64,000 nt of DNA from Allomuricauda sp. (GCF_028280385.1 NZ_JANQLX010000013.1:1-64000); one strand, 5' to 3'. Positions 43,750 to 53,009 are shown, counted from the stretch's first letter. A program made the numbers and translations. The notes: generated by a model not told the origin, from the letters alone.

Positions 43750-44664
43750 ATGGACTATGATGTTGTCATTTTATCCGCGCCAGGATATCTAGGTCCAGCT
43801 AGCGAGCCCAGTTTATTGGCCAATGTGGTCAAGGAGGACCAACTGGTACAAGATGCACTTAAAGCAACAGGACTTCGCGTTTGCCGAAAATCATGGGACG
43901 ACCCAACCTTCGACTGGTCTACTGCGCGCTATGCCATATTCCGATCTACCTGGGATTATATCCACAGGGTTGCTGAGTTCACCCAATGGCTGGAAACTAC
44001 AAAAACCCAGATCCAATTTATCAATTCAACACAACTTATCGACTGGAATTTGGATAAGCATTATTTGCTGGATTTAAAGCAAAAAGGCATACATATTCCC
44101 AAGACTGTGTTCATCGAAAAAGAAACTGCAATTTCATTGGAAGACGCCTGGAAAAATGCCAAAACCTCGAAAGGTTTTCATGGGGAGACCCTCATTCTAA
44201 AACCGTGTATCTCAGGAGGGGCTCGACACACATATAAAATTGACACAAAAAACATCCACGAGTATGAAGAAGTATTCAGTTCCTTGATAGAAAAAGAAGC
44301 TATGATGCTTCAGGAATTCCAAAAAAATATTGTGGATAAAGGGGAAGTCTCCTTGATGATTTTCCATGGAACGTATACCCATGCCGTTCTTAAGAGGGCC
44401 AAGCAGGGGGATTTTAGGGTACAAGATGATTTTGGTGGTAGTATTCAGGAATACGATCCCAGTCCTGAGGAAATTCAATTTGCCGTTAACACCGTCCATG
44501 CTGCACCTGAGATGCCCATGTACGCACGCGTGGATATTTTTAGGGACAATGAAGGTAAATTGGCGTTGGCGGAACTTGAAATATTTGAGCCCGAGCTTTG
44601 GTTCCGGTTACATACAAATGCCGCCCAGGTTTTGGCAGAAAAAATTCACGAAACCCTTTTTTAA
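43750..44664 (+). CDS. ATP-grasp ligase, DcsG/glutathione-synthetase-like
   Basis: 304 residues. The N-terminal domain has WDDPTFDW and FRSTWDYI, a pattern seen in DcsG-type and RimK-like ATP-grasp proteins. ATP-grasp motifs: LILKPCISGGARHT (about 148-161), MLQEFQKNI, GEVSLMIFHGTY (about 199-210) and LAELEIFEPELWF (about 277-289, Mg ligands Glu). It ligates an acid to an amine with ATP. The 2-bp gap to the gamma-glutamyltransferase gene suggests it acts on a gamma-glutamyl or other peptide metabolite; the product is unknown. Confidence 0.78.
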   Translation: MDYDVVILSAPGYLGPASEPSLLANVVKEDQLVQDALKATGLRVCRKSWDDPTFDWSTARYAIFRSTWDYIHRVAEFTQWLETTKTQIQFINSTQLIDWNLDKHYLLDLKQKGIHIPKTVFIEKETAISLEDAWKNAKTSKGFHGETLILKPCISGGARHTYKIDTKNIHEYEEVFSSLIEKEAMMLQEFQKNIVDKGEVSLMIFHGTYTHAVLKRAKQGDFRVQDDFGGSIQEYDPSPEEIQFAVNTVHAAPEMPMYARVDIFRDNEGKLALAELEIFEPELWFRLHTNAAQVLAEKIHETLF

Positions 44665-44668
44665 TATA

Positions 44669-45550
44669 CTAGTTAATCAATCCCAAAAAGTTCTTTAACC
44701 CGGTTTTTCCATTCCCAGGATTCCAAACCGCAAACAAGGAGGTGGTAAAAGAAACCTGGTCCAGCTCAATAAATTTGACGCGATAATTTTTATGGTCCAC
44801 CAATGATTTCGGAACGATGGAAATTCCCATTCCGCTTTCCACCAATTTAAAAATGGTGGGGCCGTGAATGGAACGATGGGAAATCTTTGGTGAAAATCCA
44901 TGGTGTTTGCATAGCCTTATGATCTGTTGAAAATAAAATTGACTCTGCTCATTCGGAAAAAGAATAAAACTCTCTTCAGAAAACTGGCCCACATCCCTAA
45001 AACTGGATGCTGAAATTGCATGGTTTTGAGGCAACACCACACACAGGTTCTCGGTAAACACCTCCTTACAATTCAAGTCTGCCGGCACTTGGTTGGAACG
45101 CATAAAGCCAAGGTCCAATTGATTGTTTTCCAGGGCCTGCAGTTGGGATTGATTGTTCATTTCATCCAAGGAAAACTGGGTATTTGGATATAAGTTTCCA
45201 AATTCCTGGAGCAGCGGAGGTAGAAATTCCTGCATGGCAGAACCAACAAAGCCTATGCGTATGATCCCTTCAATCTCTTCCATCTCCAATTGCCAAGTCT
45301 CCAAAGCATCCTGCAATTGATGGGTGACCTCCAAAGCTACTTTTTTGAACATCCGTCCTGCCTGATTTAACTCCACTCTCCTATTGGTTCGGTCGAAGAG
45401 GGAATGTCCGGTTAAACTTTCCAATCTTTGGATTTGTTGACTTAACGCAGACTGGGAGATATAAAGTTTGTCCGCGGCTTTTCCATAGTGCAGGGTATCG
45501 GCCAAAACCAGAAAATACTCCAGATGTCTGATTTCAATTTGATTAGTCAA
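44669..45550 (-). CDS. LysR-family transcriptional regulator
   Basis: 293 residues. The N-terminal winged helix-turn-helix (about 5-65; KAADKLYISQSALSQQIQRLE) is typical, followed by a periplasmic-binding-protein-like effector domain (about 92-290). It is divergent from the DUF1338 gene over an 86-bp spacer containing a textbook T-N11-A dyad, so it probably activates that gene in response to a pathway intermediate and represses itself. The effector is unknown. Confidence 0.9.
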   Translation of the reverse strand: MTNQIEIRHLEYFLVLADTLHYGKAADKLYISQSALSQQIQRLESLTGHSLFDRTNRRVELNQAGRMFKKVALEVTHQLQDALETWQLEMEEIEGIIRIGFVGSAMQEFLPPLLQEFGNLYPNTQFSLDEMNNQSQLQALENNQLDLGFMRSNQVPADLNCKEVFTENLCVVLPQNHAISASSFRDVGQFSEESFILFPNEQSQFYFQQIIRLCKHHGFSPKISHRSIHGPTIFKLVESGMGISIVPKSLVDHKNYRVKFIELDQVSFTTSLFAVWNPGNGKTGLKNFLGLIN

Positions 45551-45554
45551 ACTT

Positions 45555-45577
45555 ATTATTTATCATTAATTAATAAT
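45555..45577. promoter_or_regulatory. LysR-type T-N11-A operator
   Basis: ATTATT (45555-45560), 11 bases, then AATAAT (45572-45577), a perfect interrupted dyad. It lies just before the LysR start and upstream of the -33/-7 pair of the DUF1338 gene. Confidence 0.55.
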
Positions 45578-45607
45578 TGTAAACGGTTAAAAGTACAATT
45601 AATTTTG
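45577..45607 (+). promoter_or_regulatory. Promoter of the DUF1338 gene
   Basis: -33 TTG at 45577-45579 and -7 TAATTTTG at 45600-45607, spaced by 20 bp as in the Bacteroidota consensus. The ATG is at 45637, giving a leader of about 25 bases. Confidence 0.6.
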
Positions 45608-45636
45608 TGGTCATATATCTTAAAAAGGACTGGATT

Positions 45637-46545
45637 ATGATCAATACTGCGTCTTCCCCAATTGACAAAATCATGGATGCTTTATTTATTCCCTACAAAA
45701 AACGTGTTGGCGACGTGGACAAAATCGTCTCTGCCATGGTACAAAACCATCTCATTGAAAATGAGCATGAGATTGTAAACGATCATATTGCCTTTAGAAC
45801 CTTGGGTGTACCCCATTTAGGCATTGCCTCCTTTGAAAAGATATTCCTGCACCATGGTTATAAGCGTATGGAAGCTTACCATTTTCCTGAAAAAAAATTG
45901 GACGCCCATTGGTACGCTCCTCCTCAAGAACGACTCCCAAGGATATTTATCAGTGAGCTTAGGGTACAGGATTTATCGCCAGGGGCCCAGGAAATAATTT
46001 CCAAGTACACCAGTGAAGTAGCAGCCGATCCTGTTGACCAATTGGATTTGAACAATCTTAATGAAGTGGGCGACTTCTTCTACAGACCCTTATGGGCTCT
46101 TCCTACATTAAGCGACTACAATATGCTTTTGGAAGAAAGTGAATATGCCGCCTGGGTAATTTACAACCGTTATTACCTGAACCACTATACCATCAGTGTC
46201 CATGAACTTCCAGGTGAGCATGCTTCCCTGGAAAACTTTAATACGTTCCTGGAATCCATTGGGATTGTGCTAAACTCAGCGGGCGGAAAAGTCAAAATGA
46301 GTGATGATGGGCTTCTAAAACAAAGTAGTTCTGTGGCCCACATGGTGGAAGCCGAGTTTGCCAATGGAGCAAAAACCATGATTGCCGGCAGCTATGTGGA
46401 GTTTGCCGAGCGATTACCACTTCCGGAGTTTCAAAACATCCCTAAAAAACAACTTTCAAGGGAACAGCGGCGGGAAGGCTTTGAAGCTGCCAATGCCGAT
46501 AAAATATTTGAAAGCACCTATACCGGACAGACCTTGAAAAACTAG
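45637..46545 (+). CDS. DUF1338 protein, 2-oxoadipate dioxygenase/decarboxylase family
   Basis: 302 residues from the ATG at 45637; a GTG at 45607 lies inside the -7 box and is rejected. The family (YdcJ/HglS) is Fe(II)-dependent. NDHIAFRTLG (about 47-56) and YTISVHELPG (about 186-195) carry the conserved His residues, and a late Glu in GSYVEFAERLP completes the site. HglS converts 2-oxoadipate to D-2-hydroxyglutarate in lysine degradation; the same reaction is the best guess here. Its stop overlaps that of the S24 repressor gene by 4 bp. Confidence 0.82.
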   Translation: MINTASSPIDKIMDALFIPYKKRVGDVDKIVSAMVQNHLIENEHEIVNDHIAFRTLGVPHLGIASFEKIFLHHGYKRMEAYHFPEKKLDAHWYAPPQERLPRIFISELRVQDLSPGAQEIISKYTSEVAADPVDQLDLNNLNEVGDFFYRPLWALPTLSDYNMLLEESEYAAWVIYNRYYLNHYTISVHELPGEHASLENFNTFLESIGIVLNSAGGKVKMSDDGLLKQSSSVAHMVEAEFANGAKTMIAGSYVEFAERLPLPEFQNIPKKQLSREQRREGFEAANADKIFESTYTGQTLKN

Positions 46546-47306
46546 TTGACCCTTGTTTGCCCAACTTGTTGCTTCAATTCCTCCATGGACTGCTGCAGTT
46601 GGCGTAACAAGCCTGTTTCGGTGGTGGCATCCAAGTTAAAGGTCAATTTGCTACTAACCTCCCAGATTTCCTGGATTTGGAAAGGTTTGATCTCATAAGG
46701 CGGATAGGTTTCATTGAGGGATACCAATGTTATGTTGTTGGAATTTGGTCTTTTCTCGATTTTTTTGACCAAAACCGCATCCTGCAGCACCACCACATAC
46801 ATTTTATTTGCGCTTACATGGTCTATATGTTCTATGGCCCTGGCCAACACCCAATCGTCCGGTCTTAAATTGGGCAACATACTGTCCCCTTCAACCTGAA
46901 AACCACGATAGGTGGCATTTCGGAATTCTGGAATGGGCAAATCAAAGGCCGGCAATTGCTTGTACCAACTCGTATCGGCAATGTTTTGTGGATAGCCAGC
47001 AGCGGCCTTCGCATTTACCAAAACCATGTTTTCCTGGTCCGCGCTGTCCACCGTAACCACTTTGGGGATGACACTGGTCCTGGAAGTTTCCAAGTGTTTT
47101 TCCTCGCTTTCCCCAAACAACCATAGGGGATTGATATTGAACTGACGCAAAAGTTCCGCAACGACCTTTCCAGATAATTTGGTCCGGCCACGTTCTATAT
47201 CCGCAGTGGTATTGGAAATGCCCAATAAGTTTGCAAATTCGGCTTGGGTATGCCCCAAATCCCTTCTGATCTCCGTAAATCGCTTTAGTGTCACCTCGTT
47301 TTCCAT
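46542..47306 (-). CDS. XRE-S24 repressor (LexA/CI-like, self-cleaving)
   Basis: 254 residues. Residues about 9-62 form an XRE helix-turn-helix (HTQAEFANLLGISNTTADIERGR). The S24 domain follows with a likely cleavage site at Ala103-Gly104 (AAAGYP), the nucleophile Ser142 (VEGDSMLP) and the general base Lys181 or Lys182 (VLVKKI), so RecA-stimulated self-cleavage is expected. It is divergent from a repair pair over four evenly spaced operator-like dyads that cover both promoters, so it is probably an autoregulated damage-response repressor. Its -7 box places the mRNA start at the AUG. Confidence 0.85.
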   Translation of the reverse strand: MENEVTLKRFTEIRRDLGHTQAEFANLLGISNTTADIERGRTKLSGKVVAELLRQFNINPLWLFGESEEKHLETSRTSVIPKVVTVDSADQENMVLVNAKAAAGYPQNIADTSWYKQLPAFDLPIPEFRNATYRGFQVEGDSMLPNLRPDDWVLARAIEHIDHVSANKMYVVVLQDAVLVKKIEKRPNSNNITLVSLNETYPPYEIKPFQIQEIWEVSSKLTFNLDATTETGLLRQLQQSMEELKQQVGQTRVN

Positions 47307-47310
47307 ATAC

Positions 47311-47318
47311 CAAATATA
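47311..47318 (-). promoter_or_regulatory. -7 promoter box of the S24 repressor gene
   Basis: Plus-strand CAAATATA, TATATTTG on the minus strand. A -33 TTTG lies 18 bp upstream at 47340-47337, inside the first operator. Start of transcription is expected within about 1 bp of the start codon at 47306, so the message is likely leaderless. Confidence 0.55.
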
Positions 47319-47323
47319 TTAAA

Positions 47324-47396
47324 TTTGGATTATTTCCAAAATTTTATTGGAATATTTCCATATTTAGGATTTATTCCATATTTTTGGATTAATTAC
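47324..47396. promoter_or_regulatory. Array of four GGA-N5-TCC operators
   Basis: Dyads GGA-N5-TCC at 47327-47337 (extended arms TTTGGA and TCCAAA), 47349-47359, 47367-47377, and a weaker GGA-N5-TAC at 47386-47396. Their centres are 18-22 bp apart, so all face roughly one side of the helix. They cover the -33 of the minus promoter and the -33 to -7 of the plus promoter. Confidence 0.65.
47379..47386 (+). promoter_or_regulatory. -7 promoter box of the repair gene pair
   Basis: TATTTTTG, a perfect TAnnTTTG match, 24 bp before the ATG at 47410. It touches the fourth operator. Confidence 0.55.
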
Positions 47397-47409
47397 AAAA
47401 TAAGAAGTC

Positions 47410-48012
47410 ATGGGTTCCAGTACAACAATCATCTACGACGGCACATTCAACGGATTTTTGACCTTAATATATAAGGCCTTTGAAAAAAAGTGGGCATTGC
47501 AGCACATTCAAAAGAAGGGGTTTGTGCTCAACGAACTCTTTACCCATGACCACATCATTGAAACCGATATTGAATTGGCCAAAAAAGTTTGGTCAGGCAT
47601 TGGACAAAGAAACCATGCTGCCACCAAACGAATCTATTATGCCTTTTTGAGTGAGCATGGGCAGGTAGAACTTCACCTCTACCATTACATCCGTTTTGTA
47701 ATGGACATGCCCCTACCCGATGTTGACTTCAAGCAAACCCAAGAAACTTTGGATGTCCTGGTCAATAAGGTCGAAAAGGAAAAAAGAAGAATGGAGGCCT
47801 TTGCCCAATTCCAGCTGACCAAGGACCATGGCGAAGTTGCACATATCTCCCCAAAATATAATGTGCTGCCCTTGCTGACGAAACACTTAAGACAATCCAA
47901 TAAGGGAAGGGAATGGCAAGTTTTTGATGATAAACGTAAATTCGGGGTTAGATATAGTGCAATGGGTCTAGAGTTGATTTCCCAAGCATCGCAAGTGTTG
48001 ACAGCCGTATAA
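47410..48012 (+). CDS. TIGR03915/DUF4130-type putative DNA metabolism protein
   Basis: 200 residues. The opening IIYDGTFNGFLTLIYKAFEKK and the segment EGLELISQ-like end (SAMGLELISQ) match the TIGR03915 family; WQVFDDKRKFGVRY is also conserved. Members normally sit next to a radical-SAM protein (TIGR03916) of the same predicted DNA-repair pair, but that partner is not here. It is controlled from the operator array shared with the S24 repressor and is followed by an AlkD-like gene, which supports a role in DNA damage repair. The biochemical activity is unknown. Confidence 0.78.
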   Translation: MGSSTTIIYDGTFNGFLTLIYKAFEKKWALQHIQKKGFVLNELFTHDHIIETDIELAKKVWSGIGQRNHAATKRIYYAFLSEHGQVELHLYHYIRFVMDMPLPDVDFKQTQETLDVLVNKVEKEKRRMEAFAQFQLTKDHGEVAHISPKYNVLPLLTKHLRQSNKGREWQVFDDKRKFGVRYSAMGLELISQASQVLTAV

Positions 48013-48032
48013 TTTTCCACACTTCCTATCCC

Positions 48033-48812
48033 ATGGCGTACAAGCAATTAAAATTGTGGTTCGATGCTGATTTGGCCGAACTATTATCGGATAAACTCAT
48101 TGATTCCGGGGTGGATTTTGATACATCTTCCTTTGTAAACACTGTTGCAGAAAAATTATATTACCTCGAACTCAAGGATCGTGTTGAATGGTTTGCTCAG
48201 GCCTTGCATGCCCACCTGCCGGATGACTATCCCATTGCGCTCCAACAATTGGTGAACATACTTGGACCCAAAAACGAAATGGAAACAGGCATGTTCAAAA
48301 CCTATTATTGGATCATGCCCATTGCCAAGTATGTGGAAAATTATGGTCTTGAACATTTTGATCTGTCCATGGAGGCCATAAAGGAAATCACCCAAAGGAA
48401 TACCGGGGAATATACCGTTCGTCCCTATTTGGAACGTTACCCGGAACAGACCTTGGAATTGCTCTTGGATTGGACACGCGACAGCAACAAACATGTTAGA
48501 AGATTGTGCAGTGAAGGAGTTAGGCCAAGATTACCATGGGCCACCAAATTGGATGGCTTCATCAAGAATCCCAATCCCATTTTTCCAATTTTGGACCATC
48601 TAAAGGACGACCCAAGCAAGTACGTCCAGAAATCCGTGGCCAATTGTGTGAACGACGTTTTAAAAGACAATCCGGAAATTGGAATGTCATGGATTGAGGA
48701 TTGGGTGCAAGGCGCCGGCAAATCTCGAAAATGGATCATCAAACATGCCCTACGAAACTTGCGAAAATCCAATGACCCATGGGCCTTTGGAATATTGGCA
48801 ACCGTATCCTAG
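48033..48812 (+). CDS. DNA alkylation repair protein (AlkD-like HEAT repeat)
   Basis: 259 residues, all helical. The HEAT-like repeats and the motifs LLLDWTRDSNKHVRRLCSEG (about 139-158) and YVQKSVANCVND match the DNA alkylation repair enzyme family, which excises N3- or N7-alkylated bases without flipping them. It lies 20 bp after the TIGR03915-type gene in the same direction, so it is probably part of the S24-controlled transcript. No signal peptide. Confidence 0.85.
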   Translation: MAYKQLKLWFDADLAELLSDKLIDSGVDFDTSSFVNTVAEKLYYLELKDRVEWFAQALHAHLPDDYPIALQQLVNILGPKNEMETGMFKTYYWIMPIAKYVENYGLEHFDLSMEAIKEITQRNTGEYTVRPYLERYPEQTLELLLDWTRDSNKHVRRLCSEGVRPRLPWATKLDGFIKNPNPIFPILDHLKDDPSKYVQKSVANCVNDVLKDNPEIGMSWIEDWVQGAGKSRKWIIKHALRNLRKSNDPWAFGILATVS

Positions 48813-48815
48813 ATG

Positions 48816-49340
48816 TTATTTGCTGCGCTCACCCACAAAATAGTCGCTCTTATTTTTGAACAGCACATTAAATGTGGTCAGGCTACCATAAATCCGGGTG
48901 ATGTATTGCTGCAGGTCAACTTTTTCCTGATCGTCCAAATTTTTACTGCTATTGATTTTTTGTTCCATGACACGGATTCGGTCCCGGACCATCACGATTT
49001 TATGGAAAAACGTATCAATCGGGATTTCCTTGGGCGCCAGCTCATCCCCTGGTTCCAAAATAAGTTTCCCTCCTTTCCATTTATCGGCAATGGCCACCTT
49101 CTCCGTGGTATCGCTCCATCGCTTCAATATGGAAACCAGGGATCGCTCCACATCAAAAAAGCTTACCGTATCCACTTCGTCGGTAACACCTTCAATCACT
49201 TCAAATTCCGAATCCAATTCTATGGTTTCCAACCCATTTTCCAAAAATGTAACCCAATAATGTTGGGACGTAACATTAGTTACCACCCCTTTTCCGTAAT
49301 CAGGATGGTCAATTCGAGAGCCTATGCCCAATAATTTCAT
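48816..49340 (-). CDS. Conserved hypothetical protein with Tudor/KOW-like N-terminus
   Basis: 174 residues. The N-terminus (IGSRIDHPDYGKGVVTNVTSQHYWVTF with GLETIEL) resembles the small beta-barrel found at the end of UvrD/PcrA and in CarD-like proteins, often an RNA-polymerase or nucleic-acid contact. The rest (about 60-174) is mostly helical and unrecognised. It is convergent with the AlkD-like gene (3-bp gap) and divergent from uvrA (105 bp), so its setting is DNA repair; a role there is inference only. Confidence 0.65.
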   Translation of the reverse strand: MKLLGIGSRIDHPDYGKGVVTNVTSQHYWVTFLENGLETIELDSEFEVIEGVTDEVDTVSFFDVERSLVSILKRWSDTTEKVAIADKWKGGKLILEPGDELAPKEIPIDTFFHKIVMVRDRIRVMEQKINSSKNLDDQEKVDLQQYITRIYGSLTTFNVLFKNKSDYFVGERSK

Positions 49341-49445
49341 TCGACTTGTTTTTATGCCATCAAAAATACACCATCAATTAACAAAAACGAAACGGAAGCC
49401 CGCTTCCATTTTAACTGTCAAAACCTTACTTTAGCATCTTGTGCT

Positions 49446-52307
49446 ATGATTAACTACGAAGAAAATATTGAAGTCAGGGGAGCAAGGGTCCACAACCTAA
49501 AAAATGTTGATGTGACCATCCCCCGTGAAAAGCTGGTGGTCATTACAGGTCTTTCTGGAAGCGGAAAGTCTTCTCTGGCCTTCGATACCATTTATGCCGA
49601 GGGCCAACGGCGATATATTGAGACTTTTTCAGCTTATGCCCGTCAATTTTTGGGCGGATTGGAGCGGCCGGATGTGGATAAAATTGACGGCCTTTCCCCG
49701 GTAATCGCCATTGAACAAAAAACCACCTCCAAGTCACCGCGCTCCACGGTGGGCACCATCACTGAGGTATATGATTTTCTAAGATTGCTCTTTGCCAGGG
49801 CTGGGGATGCTTATAGCTATAATACCGGTGAAAAGATGGTCAGCTATAGTGATGAGCAAATAAAACAACTGATCATTGAAGCTTACCAGGACAGGAGAAT
49901 CAACATATTGGCTCCGGTGGTCAAATCCAGAAAGGGGCATTACCGTGAGCTTTTTGAACAAATTGCCAAACAGGGCTTTGTCAAAGTAAGGGTAGATGGC
50001 GAAATATTGGACATTGTAAAAGGCATGAAGGTAGATCGGTACAAGACCCATGATATTGAGATTGTCATAGACCGACTGAAAGTCATGGAAACCGATGATT
50101 TTAACAAGCGCCTTTCCGAAAGTATCAACACGGCCATGTACAGTGGCAATAATGTGCTCATGGTACTGGAAGAAGGGGAAACTGTGCCACGCTATTTTAG
50201 TCGCGACCTGATGTGCCCAAGTACGGGAATCTCCTACCCCACTCCCGAACCCAATACCTTTTCCTTCAATTCTCCAAAGGGGATGTGTCCTGAGTGCAAT
50301 GGATTGGGGCATGTGTATGAAGTGAACGAAAAGAAAATCCTTCCGAACAAGAAACTCTCCATAAAAGCAGGTGGTATTGCCCCTTTGGGCGAATACAAAA
50401 AATCCTGGGCCTTTAGACAATTGGAGACCATTGCGCAACGCTATGAATTTGAATTGACCGATCCCATAGAAAAAATCCCAAAAGAAGCCATGGAGGTTAT
50501 CTTAAACGGGGGTAAGGAGAGTTTTGAAGTGGATTCCAAAACCTTGGGGGTCAAAAGGCAATATAAAATTGATTATGAAGGGATCGCCAACTTTATCAAA
50601 ACGCAGTTTGACGAGGCCAATTCCTCCTCCATCAAGCGCTGGGCCAAAGAATACATGGACAAAGTGGAGTGTCCCAGCTGCCAGGGCGCGAGGCTCCGTA
50701 AAGAATCCCTTTATTTTAAAATAGGTGGTAAAAACATCGCCGAACTGGCCCAATTGGATATTGCTGAACTGGCGGAATTCTTTGAACATCTCAATGATAA
50801 TTTGGAAGGGAACCAGAAAAAGATAGCGGAGGAAATCATAAAGGAAATCAGGACCAGGGTTCAATTTTTGTTGGATGTGGGGTTGGATTACCTGTCCCTG
50901 AACCGAAGTTCCAAATCTTTATCGGGCGGGGAGGCCCAACGTATTCGTTTGGCCACCCAGATTGGGTCCCAGTTGGTAGGCGTGCTCTACATTTTGGATG
51001 AACCCAGTATTGGACTTCATCAACGGGACAACGAACGTTTGATCCATTCGTTGGAATCCCTGAGGGATATTGGTAATTCTGTCATTGTAGTGGAGCACGA
51101 CCGTGATATGATCGAACATGCGGACCACGTTATTGATATTGGCCCAAAAGCTGGAAGACATGGCGGGGAAATCATTTCGGAAGGAAAGCCGGATGAACTG
51201 AAAAAGCATCAAACCCTTACTGCGGAATACATTACAGGGGAACGCGAAATTCCGGTACCCCAAAATCGAAGAAAAGGCAGTGGTAAAAAAATAGTGCTCT
51301 CAGGATGTACCGGCAATAATCTCAAAAATGTAACCGCGGAATTTCCCTTGGGCAAACTCATAGGGGTTACTGGTGTCTCGGGAAGCGGAAAATCCACCCT
51401 GGTCAATGAAACGCTTTACCCAATTATGAACGCCCATTATTTTAACGGGGTCAAAAAACCCATGCCGTACAAAAAGATTACGGGCTTGGAGCATGTGGAC
51501 AAGGTTATTGACATTAATCAGTCCCCCATTGGACGTACGCCAAGGTCCAATCCAGCTACCTATACAGGTACATTTAGCGAAATACGAAGCTTGTTCGCTA
51601 AAACCACTGAAGCGACCATAAGGGGGTACAAACCAGGGCGATTTAGTTTCAATGTGGCAGGTGGGCGCTGCGAAACCTGCCAGGGGGGTGGGCTAAAAGT
51701 GATTGAAATGAACTTTTTACCGGACGTCTACGTGGAATGCGAAACTTGCAATGGTAAGCGTTTTAACAGGGAGACCTTGGAAATCCGGTACAAGGGCAAA
51801 TCCATTGCCGATGTCCTGGAAATGACCATTAACGAAGCGGTTGACTTTTTTGAAAACATTCCCAAAATCCATAGAAAATTGAAAACCATCCAAGATGTTG
51901 GACTGGGATATATTTCTTTGGGTCAGCAGTCCACTACCCTTTCTGGAGGTGAGGCACAGCGTGTGAAACTGGCCACGGAACTCTCCAAAAGGGATACCGG
52001 AAACACATTCTATATCCTGGATGAACCCACCACTGGGCTCCATTTTGAGGATATTAGGGTGCTCATGGAAGTTTTGAACAAATTGGTGGACAAAGGAAAT
52101 ACCATCTTGGTCATTGAGCACAATATGGACGTCATCAAAATGATGGACCATATCATAGATATTGGGTACGAAGGCGGCAGAGGCGGTGGAATGATCGTGG
52201 CCCAAGGCACACCGGAAGAAGTGGCCAAAGACAATAAAAGTCACACAGCCCGGTTTTTAAAAAAGGAGCTTGAGCAATCCAAAAGGAAAATTGCCCCGGC
52301 GGTTTAA
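49446..52307 (+). CDS. uvrA: UvrABC excinuclease subunit A
   Basis: 953 residues with two ABC ATPase halves: Walker [13 protein letters not shown] (about 34-45) and [12 protein letters not shown] (about 641-652), signatures LSGGEAQRI (about 489) and LSGGEAQRV (about 833), and the UvrB-binding and insertion domains between. Zinc knuckles CPSCQG (about 407) and CETCQG/CETCNG (about 740-765) are intact. The first zinc module is altered: Cys257-Pro-Ser-Thr260 lacks its second Cys, while Cys281 and Cys284 remain. It recognises bulky DNA lesions in nucleotide excision repair. A LOG-family gene follows after 15 bp. Confidence 0.95.
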   Translation: MINYEENIEVRGARVHNLKNVDVTIPREKLVVITGLSGSGKSSLAFDTIYAEGQRRYIETFSAYARQFLGGLERPDVDKIDGLSPVIAIEQKTTSKSPRSTVGTITEVYDFLRLLFARAGDAYSYNTGEKMVSYSDEQIKQLIIEAYQDRRINILAPVVKSRKGHYRELFEQIAKQGFVKVRVDGEILDIVKGMKVDRYKTHDIEIVIDRLKVMETDDFNKRLSESINTAMYSGNNVLMVLEEGETVPRYFSRDLMCPSTGISYPTPEPNTFSFNSPKGMCPECNGLGHVYEVNEKKILPNKKLSIKAGGIAPLGEYKKSWAFRQLETIAQRYEFELTDPIEKIPKEAMEVILNGGKESFEVDSKTLGVKRQYKIDYEGIANFIKTQFDEANSSSIKRWAKEYMDKVECPSCQGARLRKESLYFKIGGKNIAELAQLDIAELAEFFEHLNDNLEGNQKKIAEEIIKEIRTRVQFLLDVGLDYLSLNRSSKSLSGGEAQRIRLATQIGSQLVGVLYILDEPSIGLHQRDNERLIHSLESLRDIGNSVIVVEHDRDMIEHADHVIDIGPKAGRHGGEIISEGKPDELKKHQTLTAEYITGEREIPVPQNRRKGSGKKIVLSGCTGNNLKNVTAEFPLGKLIGVTGVSGSGKSTLVNETLYPIMNAHYFNGVKKPMPYKKITGLEHVDKVIDINQSPIGRTPRSNPATYTGTFSEIRSLFAKTTEATIRGYKPGRFSFNVAGGRCETCQGGGLKVIEMNFLPDVYVECETCNGKRFNRETLEIRYKGKSIADVLEMTINEAVDFFENIPKIHRKLKTIQDVGLGYISLGQQSTTLSGGEAQRVKLATELSKRDTGNTFYILDEPTTGLHFEDIRVLMEVLNKLVDKGNTILVIEHNMDVIKMMDHIIDIGYEGGRGGGMIVAQGTPEEVAKDNKSHTARFLKKELEQSKRKIAPAV

Positions 52308-52322
52308 CACTTAATTATTGAA

Positions 52323-53009
52323 ATGCGAAAAGAACAACACCATAAAGGCTGGAATGAAATAAAGACCAACGACTCATGGGCCATATTCAAGATTATGGGT
52401 GAATTTGTCAATGGTTTTGAAAAAATGAGCGCCATTGGGCCCTGTGTCTCCATTTTTGGCTCGGCCAGGGTAAAACCAGGAGAACCTTATTACGAATTGG
52501 CCGTTGAAGTGGCCAAACAAGTGGCAGAAGCAGGATATGGCATCATCACTGGTGGTGGACCAGGTATTATGGAAGCTGGAAACAAAGGGGCCAACCTTGC
52601 CGGCGGAACTTCTGTCGGACTCAATATTGATTTACCTTTTGAACAGCACGACAACCCTTATATTGATTCGGACAAAAACATGGATTTCGATTATTTCTTT
52701 GTGCGAAAGGTCATGTTTGTAAAATATTCCCAAGGTTTTGTGGTCATGCCAGGAGGTTTTGGCACCTTGGACGAGCTTTTTGAGGCCATTACCTTGATCC
52801 AGACCAATAAAATACATACGTTCCCCATTATTTTGGTAGGCACCAAGTTTTGGAGCGGACTTATAGATTGGATAAAGGAAACAATGCTTTCCGCTGGAAA
52901 TATTAGCCCTAAAGACCTTGACCTGATCAAGATTGTCGATTCCGCAGAAGATGTAGTGGACATTATAGATGCATTCTATAAGAGCAGAAATCTTAGCCCT
53001 AACTTCTAA
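52323..53009 (+). CDS. LOG family protein (TIGR00730)
   Basis: 228 residues, Rossmann-like. The family motif GGGPGIMEAGNKGA (about 76-89) and PGGFGTLDELFE (about 142-153) give the PGGxGTxxE signature of cytokinin riboside 5'-monophosphate phosphoribohydrolases and of nucleotide 5'-monophosphate nucleosidases (PpnN-like). It probably cleaves a nucleoside monophosphate to base and ribose-5-phosphate. Cytoplasmic, co-oriented with uvrA at a 15-bp gap, so likely in the same transcript. Confidence 0.88.
   Translation: MRKEQHHKGWNEIKTNDSWAIFKIMGEFVNGFEKMSAIGPCVSIFGSARVKPGEPYYELAVEVAKQVAEAGYGIITGGGPGIMEAGNKGANLAGGTSVGLNIDLPFEQHDNPYIDSDKNMDFDYFFVRKVMFVKYSQGFVVMPGGFGTLDELFEAITLIQTNKIHTFPIILVGTKFWSGLIDWIKETMLSAGNISPKDLDLIKIVDSAEDVVDIIDAFYKSRNLSPNF

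Noticed and set aside
45607..45636. GTG start for the DUF1338 protein
   Set aside because: The GTG overlaps the -7 promoter box, so it would lie upstream of the transcript.
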